DNA of 50,154 bases from Bordetella parapertussis (GTDB lineage Bacteria > Pseudomonadota > Gammaproteobacteria > Burkholderiales > Burkholderiaceae_C), in assembly GCA_945901125.1 (NCBI GenBank), contig CAMDKD010000018.1:1-50154 (forward strand), read 5' to 3'. Below are positions 1 to 9,900 of the stretch, piece by piece. The notes under the pieces were generated by a model, which made no database searches, was not told where the DNA came from, and was given only the letters and a program-made list of their open reading frames with translations. The first letter of the stretch is position 1; the number at the start of each line of letters is the position of its first letter. Made by a program: the position numbers and the translations under genes.

Positions 1-503
1 TATTGGCCGTCAATCAGCGCCTCAAACACCTTGCCCGGTTTGGCACCTTTCCATTGCGAAGACGAGCCTGAAAGCAGCCAGCCGGCCGTCATGGAGCTCA
101 TGGGCACCAAATTCATACCCGTACCCAGCAAATCGGCCAGTTTTTTGGCAAAGTGGGTTTTGCCGATGCCGGGCTCGCCCAGCAGCAAAATCGGGGTGAC
201 TTCTAAACCATCACGGCAATCTTGGCTAAGTGCCACGTGGCGTTTAACGTCGTCTAACACCTCGGTAAAATTGGGCAGCAGCGCGTACAGGTCGCGCATG
301 TCTGGAATGCCGGAGGGCTTGACTTGAAAGCGCTCGGGGCCACGGTCCAGCATACGCAGGTAGGTGCTGCGCAGGTTTTCGTGTTCGCGCTCGGGCAGTT
401 TGGCAAGCCTGCGCTCAACGTCTGCACGCTCGAAGACGCTGCGCATTTGGGCAACCGGCAGCCGCAGGCTGGTCGTAGGGGGGGTGAGACTGATGGAATC
501 CAT
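1..503 (-). CDS. AAA+ family ATPase (Lon-related), N-terminal part, runs off the window
   Basis: The frame starts at an ATG at 503 and is open to the left edge, giving 167 residues (MDSISLTPPTTSLRLPVAQ...). The sequence contains a clear Walker A loop, GEPGIGKTHFAK, at about residues 115-126, followed by a conserved AAA+ stretch with LVPMSSMTAGWLLSGSS. About 100 residues of N-terminal extension precede the ATPase core, as in Lon-related AAA+ proteins of proteobacteria; the rest of the protein, including Walker B and any protease domain, lies outside. An upstream GGAG (in GGAGTACGAC on the minus strand) supports this start. It lies downstream of grxD on the same strand with an 85-bp gap. The ATPase call is firm; the exact subfamily and substrate are not. 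Confidence 0.8.
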   Translation of the reverse strand, partial: MDSISLTPPTTSLRLPVAQMRSVFERADVERRLAKLPEREHENLRSTYLRMLDRGPERFQVKPSGIPDMRDLYALLPNFTEVLDDVKRHVALSQDCRDGLEVTPILLLGEPGIGKTHFAKKLADLLGTGMNLVPMSSMTAGWLLSGSSSQWKGAKPGKVFEALIDGQ

Positions 504-551
504 GTCGTACTCCTTTTAAATGACCGTTAACCCATTACAGCATAAGGTATG

Positions 552-568
552 CCAGCCTGAAAGGCTGG
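552..568. other. Short perfect inverted repeat between grxD and the AAA+ ATPase gene
   Basis: CCAGCCT and AGGCTGG are perfect 7-bp arms around a 3-base loop (GAA). The hairpin sits just after the grxD stop on the minus strand but no T-run follows it on either strand, so it is not a standard intrinsic terminator. It could be a processing or Rho-related hairpin. GTTAACCC and ATTAACCC flank it as near-repeats. Confidence 0.4.
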
Positions 569-588
569 ATTAACCCTATTTTGGTGCG

Positions 589-912
589 TTACTTTTGCCC
601 ATCCAGCACTTGCTGTAGTTCGCCGTTTTCGTACATTTCCATCATAATGTCCGAGCCGCCGATAAATTCGCCCTTGATGAACAGCTGCGGAATGGTGGGC
701 CAGTTGCTATATTCTTTAATGCCTTGACGAATGCCATCGTCTTCCAGCACGTTCACGGTTTTTACCGCTTTGGTGTCCACACCGCAGGCTTTCAAAATTT
801 GAATGGCGCGGCCTGAAAATCCGCACTGCGGAAAGCTGGCGTTGCCTTTCATGAAAAGCAAAATCTCGTTCGATTTAACCAAAGTGTCAATGCGCTGTTG
901 TGCGTCGCTCAT
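589..912 (-). CDS. grxD: Monothiol glutaredoxin GrxD (Grx4 family)
   Basis: This 107-residue protein has the diagnostic monothiol CGFS site (FPQCGFSGRAIQ, about residues 28-39), the KGN motif just before it that contacts glutathione, and the glutathione-binding segments WPTIPQLFIKGEFIGGSDI. The length matches bacterial Grx4 proteins. Members of this family bind a [2Fe-2S] cluster with glutathione and hand clusters to target proteins, often together with BolA; they are poor disulfide reductases. The gene is divergent from slyD, and the start at 912 leaves 141 bp to the slyD start for both promoters. In related genomes grxD often follows prmC; here slyD, on the opposite strand, separates the two. 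Confidence 0.96.
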   Translation of the reverse strand: MSDAQQRIDTLVKSNEILLFMKGNASFPQCGFSGRAIQILKACGVDTKAVKTVNVLEDDGIRQGIKEYSNWPTIPQLFIKGEFIGGSDIMMEMYENGELQQVLDGQK

Positions 913-1053
913 GGGGAATCCTTTAAAGTGGGGGAGTCTGTCAGATGGCGCAATTATTTCACTTCTCTAGGCATTTTTTTAAATCTGCATAGCATGTGCG
1001 CAAAACAAAAGGGTTTTTGGGATAATCAAGCCCTTAAACACCACGTGCTCACC

Positions 1054-1530
1054 ATGAAAATTGAAAAAAATTCCGCTGTAACCATGCTTTATCAAGTTTT
1101 TAGCCTGCAAGGCAAATTGCTGGACGAAAGTAAGCAACCGATATCCTATTTGCATGGCGGTTATGGCAACACCTTGCCTAAAATTGAGGCCGCACTCGAA
1201 GGCCAGTCCGCGGGTTATGCCGCTGTGGTGGAGTTGCAGCCCATCGATGCTTTTGGCGAACGGGACGAATCCTTGGTTCAAACCATTCCTAAAACCCAAT
1301 TTCCGCCCGGTGTAAAAGTGGGTGGACAACTCGAAGGCCGTGCCGATGACGGCCGCTCTGTACACTTTACGGTGGTTAAAATCAAAGGCCCTGAAGTGCA
1401 TTTGGATGCCAATCACCCCTTGGCCGGTAAAGCACTGCGGTTTAGCTTGAAGGTGCTAGAAGTGCGTGCGGCTACCGAGGAAGAAGTGGCCCACGGCCAT
1501 GTGCACGGCGCACACGGGCACCACCATTAA
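1054..1530 (+). CDS. slyD: FKBP-type peptidyl-prolyl isomerase SlyD
   Basis: From the ATG at 1054 the protein is 158 residues (MKIEKNSAVTMLYQVF...), aligning by eye along its length with SlyD: the N-terminal FKBP strand, YLHGGYGNTLPKIEAALEG, the inserted chaperone (IF) region with the DAFGERDESLVQTIPKTQF segment, and the ATEEEVAHGHVHGAHGHHH histidine-rich tail. Family members catalyse proline isomerisation, act as chaperones and bind Ni2+ through the tail, helping metallocentre assembly. An upstream in-frame extension to 898 is possible but has no homology, so 1054 is preferred. The stop codon overlaps the convergent prmC stop. Confidence 0.95.
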   Translation: MKIEKNSAVTMLYQVFSLQGKLLDESKQPISYLHGGYGNTLPKIEAALEGQSAGYAAVVELQPIDAFGERDESLVQTIPKTQFPPGVKVGGQLEGRADDGRSVHFTVVKIKGPEVHLDANHPLAGKALRFSLKVLEVRAATEEEVAHGHVHGAHGHHH

Positions 1531-2366
1531 GCGGCTGTTGTTACGCTGCTTTGCCAGCAGCCGCCCGTGCAGCGCGCTATGCCGGCCAAGTCGCAGCGTG
1601 ACTGTACTTGCACAAAACCGGCCTCGCGCAACATAGTGCTCACCGCCTGCGCTTGATCGTAGCCATGCTCTAGCAGCAACCAGCCCGCATTGTGCAGGTG
1701 CCGCGGTGCTTGCAGCACGATGGCGCGAATGTCGTCCAGCCCATCGGTGCCGCTTACCAGCGCCTGCTGCGGTTCGTGTTGCAGGGCGCTCAGGTGGGGG
1801 TCTTGTTCTGCAATATAGGGTGGGTTGCTCACAATGGCGTGAAAGCGCTGGGTAATGTTTTGCAGCCAGGCGCCCTGACTCCAGTGGATGTTAATGTTGA
1901 GCGCCGCGGCGTTGGCCTGCGCTACGGCCAGAGCGTCATGCGAATAATCGACAGCATGTACCTGCCAATCGGGTCGTTGATGTTTTAGGGCCAAAGCAAT
2001 CGCACCGCTGCCGGTGCCAAGGTCTAGTATGCTGGCATTTGCACAGCACTGGAGTTGTTCTAGCGTCCAATCCACCAGCGTTTCGGTATCAGGGCGGGGC
2101 ACCAGAACGCGCGCATCAACCTGCAGCCGCAGTCCGTAAAACTCTTGATTGCCGGTGATGTAGGCTATTGGTGCCCCCGTCAGGCGGCGCTCTAGGTTGC
2201 AATTAAAAAGTGCAAGTGCGGCTGGGGGAATGCTGTCATGCTGATGCGCCAGTAACCAAGCGCGGTCGTGCACAGAAATGTGCAGTGCATGCAGCACCAG
2301 GATTTGCGCATCCAGCCGATCCACCCCTTGGCTGCGTGCCTGCCTAATGGCTTGGTCAATGGTCAC
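1527..2366 (-). CDS. prmC: Peptide chain release factor N5-glutamine methyltransferase PrmC (HemK)
   Basis: The protein has the N-terminal PrmC helical domain (IDQAIRQARSQGVDRLDAQILVLHAL), the G(A)PIAYITGNQEFYGL linker, the SAM motif LDLGTGSGAIALALK and the catalytic NPPY in AIVSNPPYIAEQDPHL. It methylates the GGQ glutamine of release factors and so works on the product of prfA encoded upstream. I chose GTG at 2366 because it follows the stop of the preceding gene (2372-2374) within a few bases and begins right at the conserved region; an upstream ATG at 2444 would overlap that gene by about 70 bases. It is about 279 residues, normal for the family. The 3' end overlaps slyD tail to tail. Confidence 0.93.
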   Translation of the reverse strand: MTIDQAIRQARSQGVDRLDAQILVLHALHISVHDRAWLLAHQHDSIPPAALALFNCNLERRLTGAPIAYITGNQEFYGLRLQVDARVLVPRPDTETLVDWTLEQLQCCANASILDLGTGSGAIALALKHQRPDWQVHAVDYSHDALAVAQANAAALNINIHWSQGAWLQNITQRFHAIVSNPPYIAEQDPHLSALQHEPQQALVSGTDGLDDIRAIVLQAPRHLHNAGWLLLEHGYDQAQAVSTMLREAGFVQVQSRCDLAGIARCTGGCWQSSVTTAA

Positions 2367-2371
2367 GACGC

Positions 2372-3238
2372 TTACTGTTCGCCTTGTAGCAACGCGTCGA
2401 TGTAGCTGGCAATGGCTTCGGGGGGCATACCACCTTGCGCGCACAGCCGAATGCGCTGATAGAGGTTGTCATAACGGGCTTTGGACAGGTCTTTTTGGGC
2501 TTCTTGCACCCGTGCCATGGCATCTAGCATGTCGAGATGGGGGAGGTTGGCCGTTTCTTGTGCTTTGGAGGTGCCTTCCAAGGCCTCCAAATTCCATAAA
2601 AGTGCACTTTGTAATGCAGCCAGTTGGGTGTTGCCGACCTGCACTGCCTGAAACAGGCGTAGCACTTCAAGATCAATGCTGAGACCTTCGGTTGCAGCAC
2701 CCGACTCAAACTGCGTGCCTTTTTTTGAGAGTTGAACTTCTGGGCTTGCGGCGTTTAGCGGTGCAGGAATGTAGGCAAAGGTGGAGCCCGGTACATCATT
2801 CACGGCACCATCGGTCAGGGTGCTGAGAATTTTGCGCTGTTGTTGCAGGTATTCGCGTGACTCGATCCACTGCGCCAGCAGGGTGCCAATGCGGGCGCGG
2901 GACTTGGCCAATTCGGTGTAAAAATCTTCTCCATTCAGAAAATGGCGACGAATTAAATTGCGCTGCATCACCACGGCATGAATTTGCGCATGCACTGCCT
3001 TGAAGTTGTCCTGCGCCACCATGGCGTGTAGATAAGCAACGGCAACCCGATCAATCAGTTCTGGCGTGCGGGCAGCGGGCGCGGTAGCCGTTGATGCGGG
3101 GGACGCACTTTGCTCGCGCCGCAAAGCGGCATTCAGGGTGGCACTAAAGTCTGCGGCCCACACGGTTGGCACCACTAACGCAAGGCCAATTACCGAACGT
3201 TTTAGCCATGTCAAACCTAAGAAGCCGGGGCAAACCAT
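2372..3238 (-). CDS. Exported protein resembling a shortened TolC-type outer-membrane factor
   Basis: The 288-residue protein begins with a signal-peptide-like stretch (LKRSVIGLALVVPTVWA before ADF). Two segments resemble TolC-family helices: ELIDRVAVAYLHAMVAQDN (about residues 60-78) with a following long helix, and a C-terminal LDMLDAMARVQEAQKDLSKARYD... segment (about 235-275). The middle of a normal TolC, which carries further strands and helices of the second repeat, is missing, and total length is well short of the usual 420-480. It lies between prfA and prmC and nearly abuts the prmC start, so the two are probably cotranscribed. The homology is judged by eye; function is unknown and it may be an exported coiled-coil protein rather than a channel. 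Confidence 0.6.
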   Translation of the reverse strand: MVCPGFLGLTWLKRSVIGLALVVPTVWAADFSATLNAALRREQSASPASTATAPAARTPELIDRVAVAYLHAMVAQDNFKAVHAQIHAVVMQRNLIRRHFLNGEDFYTELAKSRARIGTLLAQWIESREYLQQQRKILSTLTDGAVNDVPGSTFAYIPAPLNAASPEVQLSKKGTQFESGAATEGLSIDLEVLRLFQAVQVGNTQLAALQSALLWNLEALEGTSKAQETANLPHLDMLDAMARVQEAQKDLSKARYDNLYQRIRLCAQGGMPPEAIASYIDALLQGEQ

Positions 3239-3303
3239 ATGTGCGGGATGTGTGATTGTGAAATTAATTGAAGGACAGTGTATCTTTGTAGCCGCTGATT
3301 ATG

Positions 3304-4398
3304 TCAGTTTCCCATTTCCAGTTCAGCAAGTTGTTGTGCTGATTCATAAGCCTGGAGCGCATGCACTACGTCATCCAAGTCGCCTTCCATAATGCTGAGT
3401 AGTTTGTACAGCGTTAAGTTGATGCGGTGGTCGGTGAGCCGCCCCTGGGGAAAGTTGTAGGTGCGAATGCGGTCGCTGCGGTCGCCACTGCCAATCAGGC
3501 TTTTACGTTCGGCGGCATCTTTAGCGGCACGCTCTGAGCGGTCTTTTTCTTGAATCCGCGCCGTTAACACGCGCAGCGCTTGCGCTTTATTGCTGTGTTG
3601 GCTGCGACCGTCCTGGCATTCAGCCACAATGCCGGTGGGTAAGTGGGTGATGCGCACGGCAGAATCGGTTTTGTTGATGTGCTGCCCGCCTGCACCGCTG
3701 GCGCGGAAGGTGTCAATACGCAAGTCTGAGGGGTTGATCTGGATGGCCACGGCTTCGTCGGGCTCGGCCAATACCGCAACGGTGCACGCGCTGGTATGAA
3801 TGCGGCCTTGCGTTTCTGTGGCCGGTACACGTTGCACACGGTGGCCACCCGATTCGAATTTGAGTGCGCCATAGACGCTTTCGCCCTCAATACGCAGCAC
3901 AATTTCTTTGTAGCCGCCGAGTTCGCTGGCAGATTCGCTGATGATTTCTGCCTTCCAGCCTTGGCGGTCGCAGTAGCGTGTGTACATTCGGGTTAAGTCA
4001 CCGGCAAATAAGGCGGACTCATCGCCGCCGGTGCCCGCGCGAACCTCGATAAATGCATTGCGTGCATCGTCGGGGTCTTTGGGCAGCAGCATGCGCTGCA
4101 ACTCGGCTTCAAGTTGCGCCATCTCGGCGGTGGCCGAGTCAATTTCTTCTTGTGCCATGGTGGCCATGTCGGCATCGTCACCGGCAGTTTGTAGCATGTC
4201 TCGGCCAGCACCCAGGTCGGCCTCACGCTGTTGCCAGCGTACCCAGCGGCCGGCAACTGCGGCCACTTCGGTGTGCTCGCGCGACAGCACCAAAAACTGC
4301 GCCATGTCTTTCATGATGTCTTCGCGCGAGAGTAAAAATTCTAGCTCCGCCAAGCGCAGTGCATAGCGCTCCATCTGGGCGCGTAGGTAAGGTTTCAT
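3304..4398 (-). CDS. prfA: Peptide chain release factor 1
   Basis: The protein has 364 residues and shows the GGQ peptidyl-hydrolysis motif (GAGGQHINKTDSAVRITH, about residues 235-252) and the PAT tripeptide (RVPATETQGRIHTS) that reads UAA and UAG, which separates RF1 from RF2. The N-terminal helical domain and the SDRIRTYNFPQGRLTDHRINLTLY segment are also standard. It releases nascent chains at UAA/UAG codons. The gene starts 9 bp after hemA, giving the common hemA-prfA pair, and its modifying enzyme PrmC is encoded two genes downstream. Confidence 0.97.
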   Translation of the reverse strand: MKPYLRAQMERYALRLAELEFLLSREDIMKDMAQFLVLSREHTEVAAVAGRWVRWQQREADLGAGRDMLQTAGDDADMATMAQEEIDSATAEMAQLEAELQRMLLPKDPDDARNAFIEVRAGTGGDESALFAGDLTRMYTRYCDRQGWKAEIISESASELGGYKEIVLRIEGESVYGALKFESGGHRVQRVPATETQGRIHTSACTVAVLAEPDEAVAIQINPSDLRIDTFRASGAGGQHINKTDSAVRITHLPTGIVAECQDGRSQHSNKAQALRVLTARIQEKDRSERAAKDAAERKSLIGSGDRSDRIRTYNFPQGRLTDHRINLTLYKLLSIMEGDLDDVVHALQAYESAQQLAELEMGN

Positions 4399-4407
4399 TC
4401 GGGTGCC

Positions 4408-5667
4408 CTAACGGCTGTTACGTAAAAAGAAATGCGTTATGGCAGTGCTGGCCCGTTCACGCGCTGCGGCATCGCCGGCATGCAGTTCTGCCATGGCACC
4501 GTGCAGCATTTTTTGGGTGAGTCCTTTGCTCAGTGCTTCCAGCACGGCATCGACATCATCGCCCTTGGCCAGCATTTTGCGCGCGCGGATGAGCTCAGCG
4601 TTGCGCCAAGTCTCGGCCTGGGCATTGAGCTGCTGAATCAGCGGCACTGCGCTGCGCTGATCAACCCAATGCATAAAACTAAGCACGCCGGCATCAACAA
4701 TCGCCTCCGCCTGCGCCACGGCAGCTTGGCGGTTGGACTGGGCGGTTTTTACCACGCCAGCCAAGTCGTCGATGGTGTAGAGGTAAACATCTTCCAGCGC
4801 CTTGACTTCAATTTCAATGTCGCGGGGCACGGCTAAATCGACCATCAGCATCGGGCGGTGGCGGCGGCGTTTTAAGGCGCGCTCTACGGCACCCAAGCCA
4901 ATAATCGGCAAGGTGCTGGCGGTACAGCTAATCACGGCATCAAACTCATGCAGCCGATCGGGCAAGTCGGCCAGTCGCATCACTTCGCCAGCAAAACGGC
5001 TGGCCAGTTTTTCACCCCGCTCCAGGGTGCGGTTGGCAATGGTAATTTTTTTGGGTGTTTTGGCAGCAAAATGGGTGGTGCAGAGTTCGATCATCTCACC
5101 GGCCCCCACCATCAATACGTTGACTTGCTGCAGGTTTTCAAACAGCTGACCCGCCAAGCGCACGGTGGCGGCAGCCATGCTGATGGAGTGGGCGCCAATT
5201 TCGGTAGAGGTGCGCACCTCTTTGGCCACGGCAAAAGAGCGCTGAAACATTTGCGACAAAGTGCTGCCCAAGGCGCCCGCAGCGTCTGCCGCACGCACCG
5301 CGCTTTTGAGTTGACCTAAAATTTGCGGCTCACCCAACACCATAGAATCCAGCCCGCTTGCCACCCGAAAAGCATGCCGGGCAGCCTGATCGTCTTGCAT
5401 GCTGTAGGTGTGCGCGCGCAAGGCGTGGCTGCTAATGCCGCCAAACTTTGCCAACCAGTCTAGCGTGGGCTCACGTTGGGATTGATCGCCTGCGCAATAA
5501 ATTTCAGTGCGGTTGCAGGTGGAAATAATGGCCGCTTCAGGCGTAAGGTTCAGCGCTTGGCGCAGACCCCGCAAATGCGGTTCTAGTTGGTCCATGGCGA
5601 ACGCAAACCGACCGCGCAAATCGAGCGGTGCGGTAGTGTGGTTGATGCCTAATGTCCAGACTGTCAT
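4408..5667 (-). CDS. hemA: Glutamyl-tRNA reductase
   Basis: This 419-residue protein carries LGINHTTAPLDLRGRFAF, the catalytic-cysteine motif STCNRTEIYC (Cys about residue 51), the substrate segment SGLDSMVLGEPQILGQLK, the NADPH-binding region VLMVGAGEMIELCTTHFA and a C-terminal helical dimerisation domain. It reduces glutamyl-tRNA to glutamate-1-semialdehyde, the first committed step of the C5 haem pathway. It is the first gene of the minus-strand run hemA-prfA-(TolC-like)-prmC. Only about 70 bp separate its start from the start of the divergent small membrane-protein gene. Confidence 0.97.
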   Translation of the reverse strand: MTVWTLGINHTTAPLDLRGRFAFAMDQLEPHLRGLRQALNLTPEAAIISTCNRTEIYCAGDQSQREPTLDWLAKFGGISSHALRAHTYSMQDDQAARHAFRVASGLDSMVLGEPQILGQLKSAVRAADAAGALGSTLSQMFQRSFAVAKEVRTSTEIGAHSISMAAATVRLAGQLFENLQQVNVLMVGAGEMIELCTTHFAAKTPKKITIANRTLERGEKLASRFAGEVMRLADLPDRLHEFDAVISCTASTLPIIGLGAVERALKRRRHRPMLMVDLAVPRDIEIEVKALEDVYLYTIDDLAGVVKTAQSNRQAAVAQAEAIVDAGVLSFMHWVDQRSAVPLIQQLNAQAETWRNAELIRARKMLAKGDDVDAVLEALSKGLTQKMLHGAMAELHAGDAAARERASTAITHFFLRNSR

Positions 5668-5737
5668 AAGTAATAGCAGTAGATTATAAAATCACCAGCT
5701 TACTAATTTTCTGACGCATGCTGTGCGGCCGTCTGCT

Positions 5738-6013
5738 ATGGGTTTTTTCGACTTTATCAATCATTTTTTCAACTTTTTGGCGCCCGCTGCAGTGGTAGGG
5801 CTGCTTTTGTCTTTGGTAGGGCCTTGGTTCGGGCTGAAATATTCGTCCTCATGGTCTTTGGGTCGTCAGATGGTGCTGAACACGCTGGTGGGCGTTGGGG
5901 TTTTGCTCTGCGGTTTATTTTTTTTTGGGCGCGATGGAAAAATGGCCTCTTACGCGGCCATGGTGCTCGCCTGCGCTGCCTGCCAGTGCGCGGTTTCTAT
6001 GCGTCGGGCTTGA
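5738..6013 (+). CDS. Small hydrophobic membrane protein of unknown function
   Basis: From ATG at 5738 the product is about 91 residues, starting MGFFDFINHFFNFLAPAAV. Three hydrophobic stretches are visible (about residues 11-27, 46-62 and 70-85), separated by short polar turns, so a small inner-membrane protein is likely. I do not recognise a named family with certainty. A GTG five codons earlier is an alternative start. It is divergent from hemA, and its end overlaps the convergent phosphodiesterase gene by 17 bp. Confidence 0.6.
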   Translation: MGFFDFINHFFNFLAPAAVVGLLLSLVGPWFGLKYSSSWSLGRQMVLNTLVGVGVLLCGLFFFGRDGKMASYAAMVLACAACQCAVSMRRA

Positions 6014-6785
6014 AATAATCCACCCGGTCGGTAATCAGGCCATCGACCCCTAGCGCCAGCAGTCTATCGGCAGTGGCAGCATCGTTCACGGTGTAACTCA
6101 ATAACCGCAGGCCGGCTTCTTGCACCCGTGTTGCCATGGGTTTGTCAATCAGTCGGTGCTGGCAGACGATGGCTACGCATTGCAATGCAATCGCCGTTTC
6201 TAGCCAACCGTGCCACAAAGTGTCAAGCAGCAAGCCCCGGGGCAACGTGCTATGGGCGGTGAGAGCGCCTTGCAATGCATCCACCTTAAAAGATGTCAGC
6301 AGTGGTGCAACAGGGCATTCTTGCCAAAGGCGCGCCACATGCTCTGCCACCACCTGACCCGTGATGCGATCTGTGCCCGGCGAGGGTTTGATTTCTAAGT
6401 TTAAAAAATGCTTGCCTGCTATGCAAAATGCGGCAATTTCTTGAAGCAGGGGCAAACGCTGACCACTGTAAAAATCTGAATGCCAGCTTCCGGCATCGAG
6501 TGCCGAAAGAGTATTCCAAGAGTTCTCGCCTGCAACAAGGCTTTGGTCTGGTTTCCAAATGCTTGCGGCATTGCTTGTGCGCTCTAAGGTGTCGTCATGC
6601 AATAAAAAAGGCACGCCGTCTAGGCTCAATTTCACATCGCACTCAAACATGCGGTACCCATGGCGGGCACCGATTTGAAATGCCGCCAGCGTATTTTCAG
6701 GTGCCAGTTTGCCGGCGCCACGGTGCGCTATCCAGCGCGGATACGGCCAAGCAGTGGGCAGGGTAGGGTGGGGGCTGGGAGGCAT
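5997..6785 (-). CDS. ugpQ: Glycerophosphodiester phosphodiesterase (GDPD family)
   Basis: The protein has the GDPD signature WIAHRGAGKLAPENTLAAFQ with the catalytic His-Arg, then FECDVKLSLDGVPFLLHDDTLERTSN with the metal-binding Glu and Asp and the second catalytic His, and a C-terminal NDAATADRLLALGVDGLITDRVDYF. It hydrolyses glycerophosphodiesters to glycerol-3-phosphate and an alcohol. I start it at 6785 (MPPSPHPTLPTAWPYPRW) because the 32 residues further upstream show no family features. There is no signal peptide, so it is probably the cytoplasmic UgpQ type. It is divergent from the large oxidoreductase gene, with 150 bp between the starts. Confidence 0.9.
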   Translation of the reverse strand: MPPSPHPTLPTAWPYPRWIAHRGAGKLAPENTLAAFQIGARHGYRMFECDVKLSLDGVPFLLHDDTLERTSNAASIWKPDQSLVAGENSWNTLSALDAGSWHSDFYSGQRLPLLQEIAAFCIAGKHFLNLEIKPSPGTDRITGQVVAEHVARLWQECPVAPLLTSFKVDALQGALTAHSTLPRGLLLDTLWHGWLETAIALQCVAIVCQHRLIDKPMATRVQEAGLRLLSYTVNDAATADRLLALGVDGLITDRVDYFKPDA

Positions 6786-6935
6786 ATCAGGCTTGAAGTG
6801 GAGTAATGCAGTGGCTATTGTGGTCGAAAAAAACGCGGGTTTCCTCTGCATCCATAGGTGAATCGCCTCCTGCGGTAACATCTAGACCTTGCTGAACACC
6901 GTTTTTGGTGCACAGAACTGCAACCACACTATCCA

Positions 6936-9900
6936 ATGAACGCGCCCATTTCGTTGAATCATCTCCTCTCTGGCGCCCCTCTGGGCTTGCCTGCGCATGA
7001 GCGCATTCGTGAAATTCCCTACAACTACACTTCGTTTTCCGACCGCGAAATTGTGATTCGCTTGTTGGGCGCTAAAGCCTGGGATTTGCTCAACCAGTTG
7101 CGCAACGAACGCCAAACGGGACGCTCTGCCCGCATGCTGTACGAGGTGCTGGGCGATGTCTGGGTGGTGCAGCGTAACCCCTATTTGCAAGACGACCTGC
7201 TAGATAACCCCAAACGCCGCAGCCAGTTGGTGGATGCGCTCAACCACCGCCTGAATGAAATAGAAAAACGCCGCACCCCGCACAACGACCCCGAGCGCGA
7301 TGCGATGGTGGGGCAGTTGCTTACAGCCGCCCGCAGCACGGTGCATGCGTTTGATGAGGCTTTTGTCAATGTGGCGACTTTGCGGCGCAAGGCACAAAAA
7401 CAACTGAGCAAGCTAACGGCCAAAGACAACATTAAATTTGATGGTCTTAGCCGCGTTTCGCACGTAACAGATGCCACCGACTGGCGCGTGGAGTACCCGT
7501 TTGTGGTGCTAACGCCTGATTCTGAAGAAGAAATGGCCGGGCTGGTGAAGGGGTGTATTGATTTAGGCTTGACCATTGTGCCGCGTGGTGGTGGTACTGG
7601 CTACACCGGTGGTGCGGTACCGCTGACATGGAAAAGCGCGGTGATGAACACCGAAAAGCTCGAAGCCATGACCGAGGTCGAGATGAAGCTTCTGCCCGGC
7701 ATGAGTGCACCGGTGGCGACCGTGTGGACTGAGGCCGGCGTGGTCACCCAGCGCGTGGCCGACGCCGCCGAGCGCGGTGGCTTTGTGTTTGCGGTAGACC
7801 CGACATCTGCCGAAGCGTCGTGCATTGGTGGCAATATTGCCATGAATGCAGGTGGTAAAAAAGCGGTACTCTGGGGCACCGCCTTAGATAATTTAGCGTC
7901 ATGGCGCATGGTCACCCCCAATGCCGAATGGCTGGAGGTCACCCGCATTAACCACAACATGGGCAAGATTCATGATGTGGAGGTGGCGCGGTTTGAGCTG
8001 CAATATTTCAAGGCCGATGGCAAAACGCCGATCCGCACCGAAACCCTGAACATTCCGGGCAAAACCTTCCGCAAAGAAGGCTTGGGCAAAGACGTTACCG
8101 ACAAGTTTTTAAGTGGCTTGCCCGGCATCCAAAAAGAAGGTTGCGATGGCCTGATCACCAGCGCCCGCTGGGTCGTACACCGCATGCCAGCGCATGTGCG
8201 TACCGTATGCCTGGAGTTTTTTGGTCATGCGCGCAATGCCGTACCCAGCATTGTGGAAATTAAAGACTTTATGTTTGCCGAGCAAAAGCGCTCGGGCGTG
8301 CTGCTGGCCGGGCTGGAACATTTAGACGACCGCTACCTCAAAGCCGTAGGCTATGCCACCAAAAGCAAACGCGGTGGCCTGCCAAAAATGGTACTGGTGG
8401 GTGATTTGGCGGGCGATGATGCCGATGCCGTGGCCCGCGCCGCCTCTGAAGTCGTGCGCATTGCCAACTCGCGCAGTGGAGAAGGCTTTGTCGCCATCAG
8501 CCCCGAGGCTCGCAAAAAGTTTTGGCTAGACCGTAAAAAAACCGCAGCTATTTCGCGCCACACCAACGCCTTCAAGATTAACGAAGACGTGGTGATTCCG
8601 CTGCCGCGCATGGCCGAGTACACCGACGGCATTGAGCGCATCAATATAGAGTTGTCGCTGCGCAACAAAATCGCTTTGTGCGATGCCTTGAGCGATTTGC
8701 TGAGCAAGGGCCAACTGCCGATGGCGGCCGTGGACGATGAACTTGAGCGTCCTTCCCCTGAGCTGTTGCAAGAACGGGTCGAGCAGGCGCTGGCCGTGAT
8801 CGCCGGTGTGCGCAGCTTGTGGCAAGGCTGGCTCAGCGGTATTGACGCTTATTTTTTGCAATTGCAAAACCACGAACTGCGCGCCAGCTGGAAAACCCAG
8901 TTGCGTGTGGAGTTACACAATTTGTTCAGCGGCGCGGCTTTCGCCCTTTTGCGACGCGAGTTTGACAAAGTGCACCAGCAAGTGCTCAAAGGCCGGGTCT
9001 GGGCCGCGCTGCACATGCACGCCGGTGACGGCAATGTGCACACCAACCTGCCGGTCAACAGCGACGACTACGACATGTTGCACACCGCACACGAAGCGGT
9101 GGCGCGCATCATGGCGCTGGCGCGTTCGCTCGACGGCGTCATCTCCGGAGAACACGGCATTGGCATCACCAAACTGGAATATTTGACGGATGCAGAATTG
9201 CAACCGTTTGCAGATTACAAAGCGCGCATAGACCCGAACGGTCATTTCAACAAAGGCAAATTGCTGCGCCAAACGTCTGCCAAAGACGACATGCGCATGG
9301 CGGATTTGAGTCAGGCTTACACGCCGAGCTTCGGCTTGATGGGCCACGAGTCTTTGATCATGCAGCAGTCGGACATAGGCGCGATTTCCGACTCCATCAA
9401 AGACTGCTTGCGCTGCGGCAAATGCAAGCCGGTGTGCGCCACCCACGTGCCGCGCGCCAATTTGCTTTACAGCCCGCGCGACAAAATTCTGGCCACTTCA
9501 TTGCTGATCGAAGCCTTTTTGTACGAAGAGCAAACGCGTCGCGGCATCTCTGTCAAGCATTGGGAAGAGTTTGAGGACGTGGCCGACCATTGCACGCTGT
9601 GCCACAAATGCGCCACACCGTGCCCGGTCAACATCGACTTCGGTGAAGTCAGCATGAACATGCGCAATTTGTTGCGCAAAATGGGCCAGCAAAGTTTCCG
9701 GCCTGCGTCTGCGTTTCAGTCCTGGCTGGTCGGCACGGTCAATCCGCAAGCGATTCAAATCGGCCACCAACTCACACGACTGGGCATGCAAGCGCAACGC
9801 ATAGCAAATGGTGTGTTCACGACTTTGGCACGCAAGCAAACCCGCCAGCCGCCAGCGTCTATCGGAGCGGCTGACATCAAGTCACAAGTGATTCATTTTG

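Noticed and set aside
552..568. Terminator of grxD
   Set aside because: The stem is good but no T-run follows on the minus strand.
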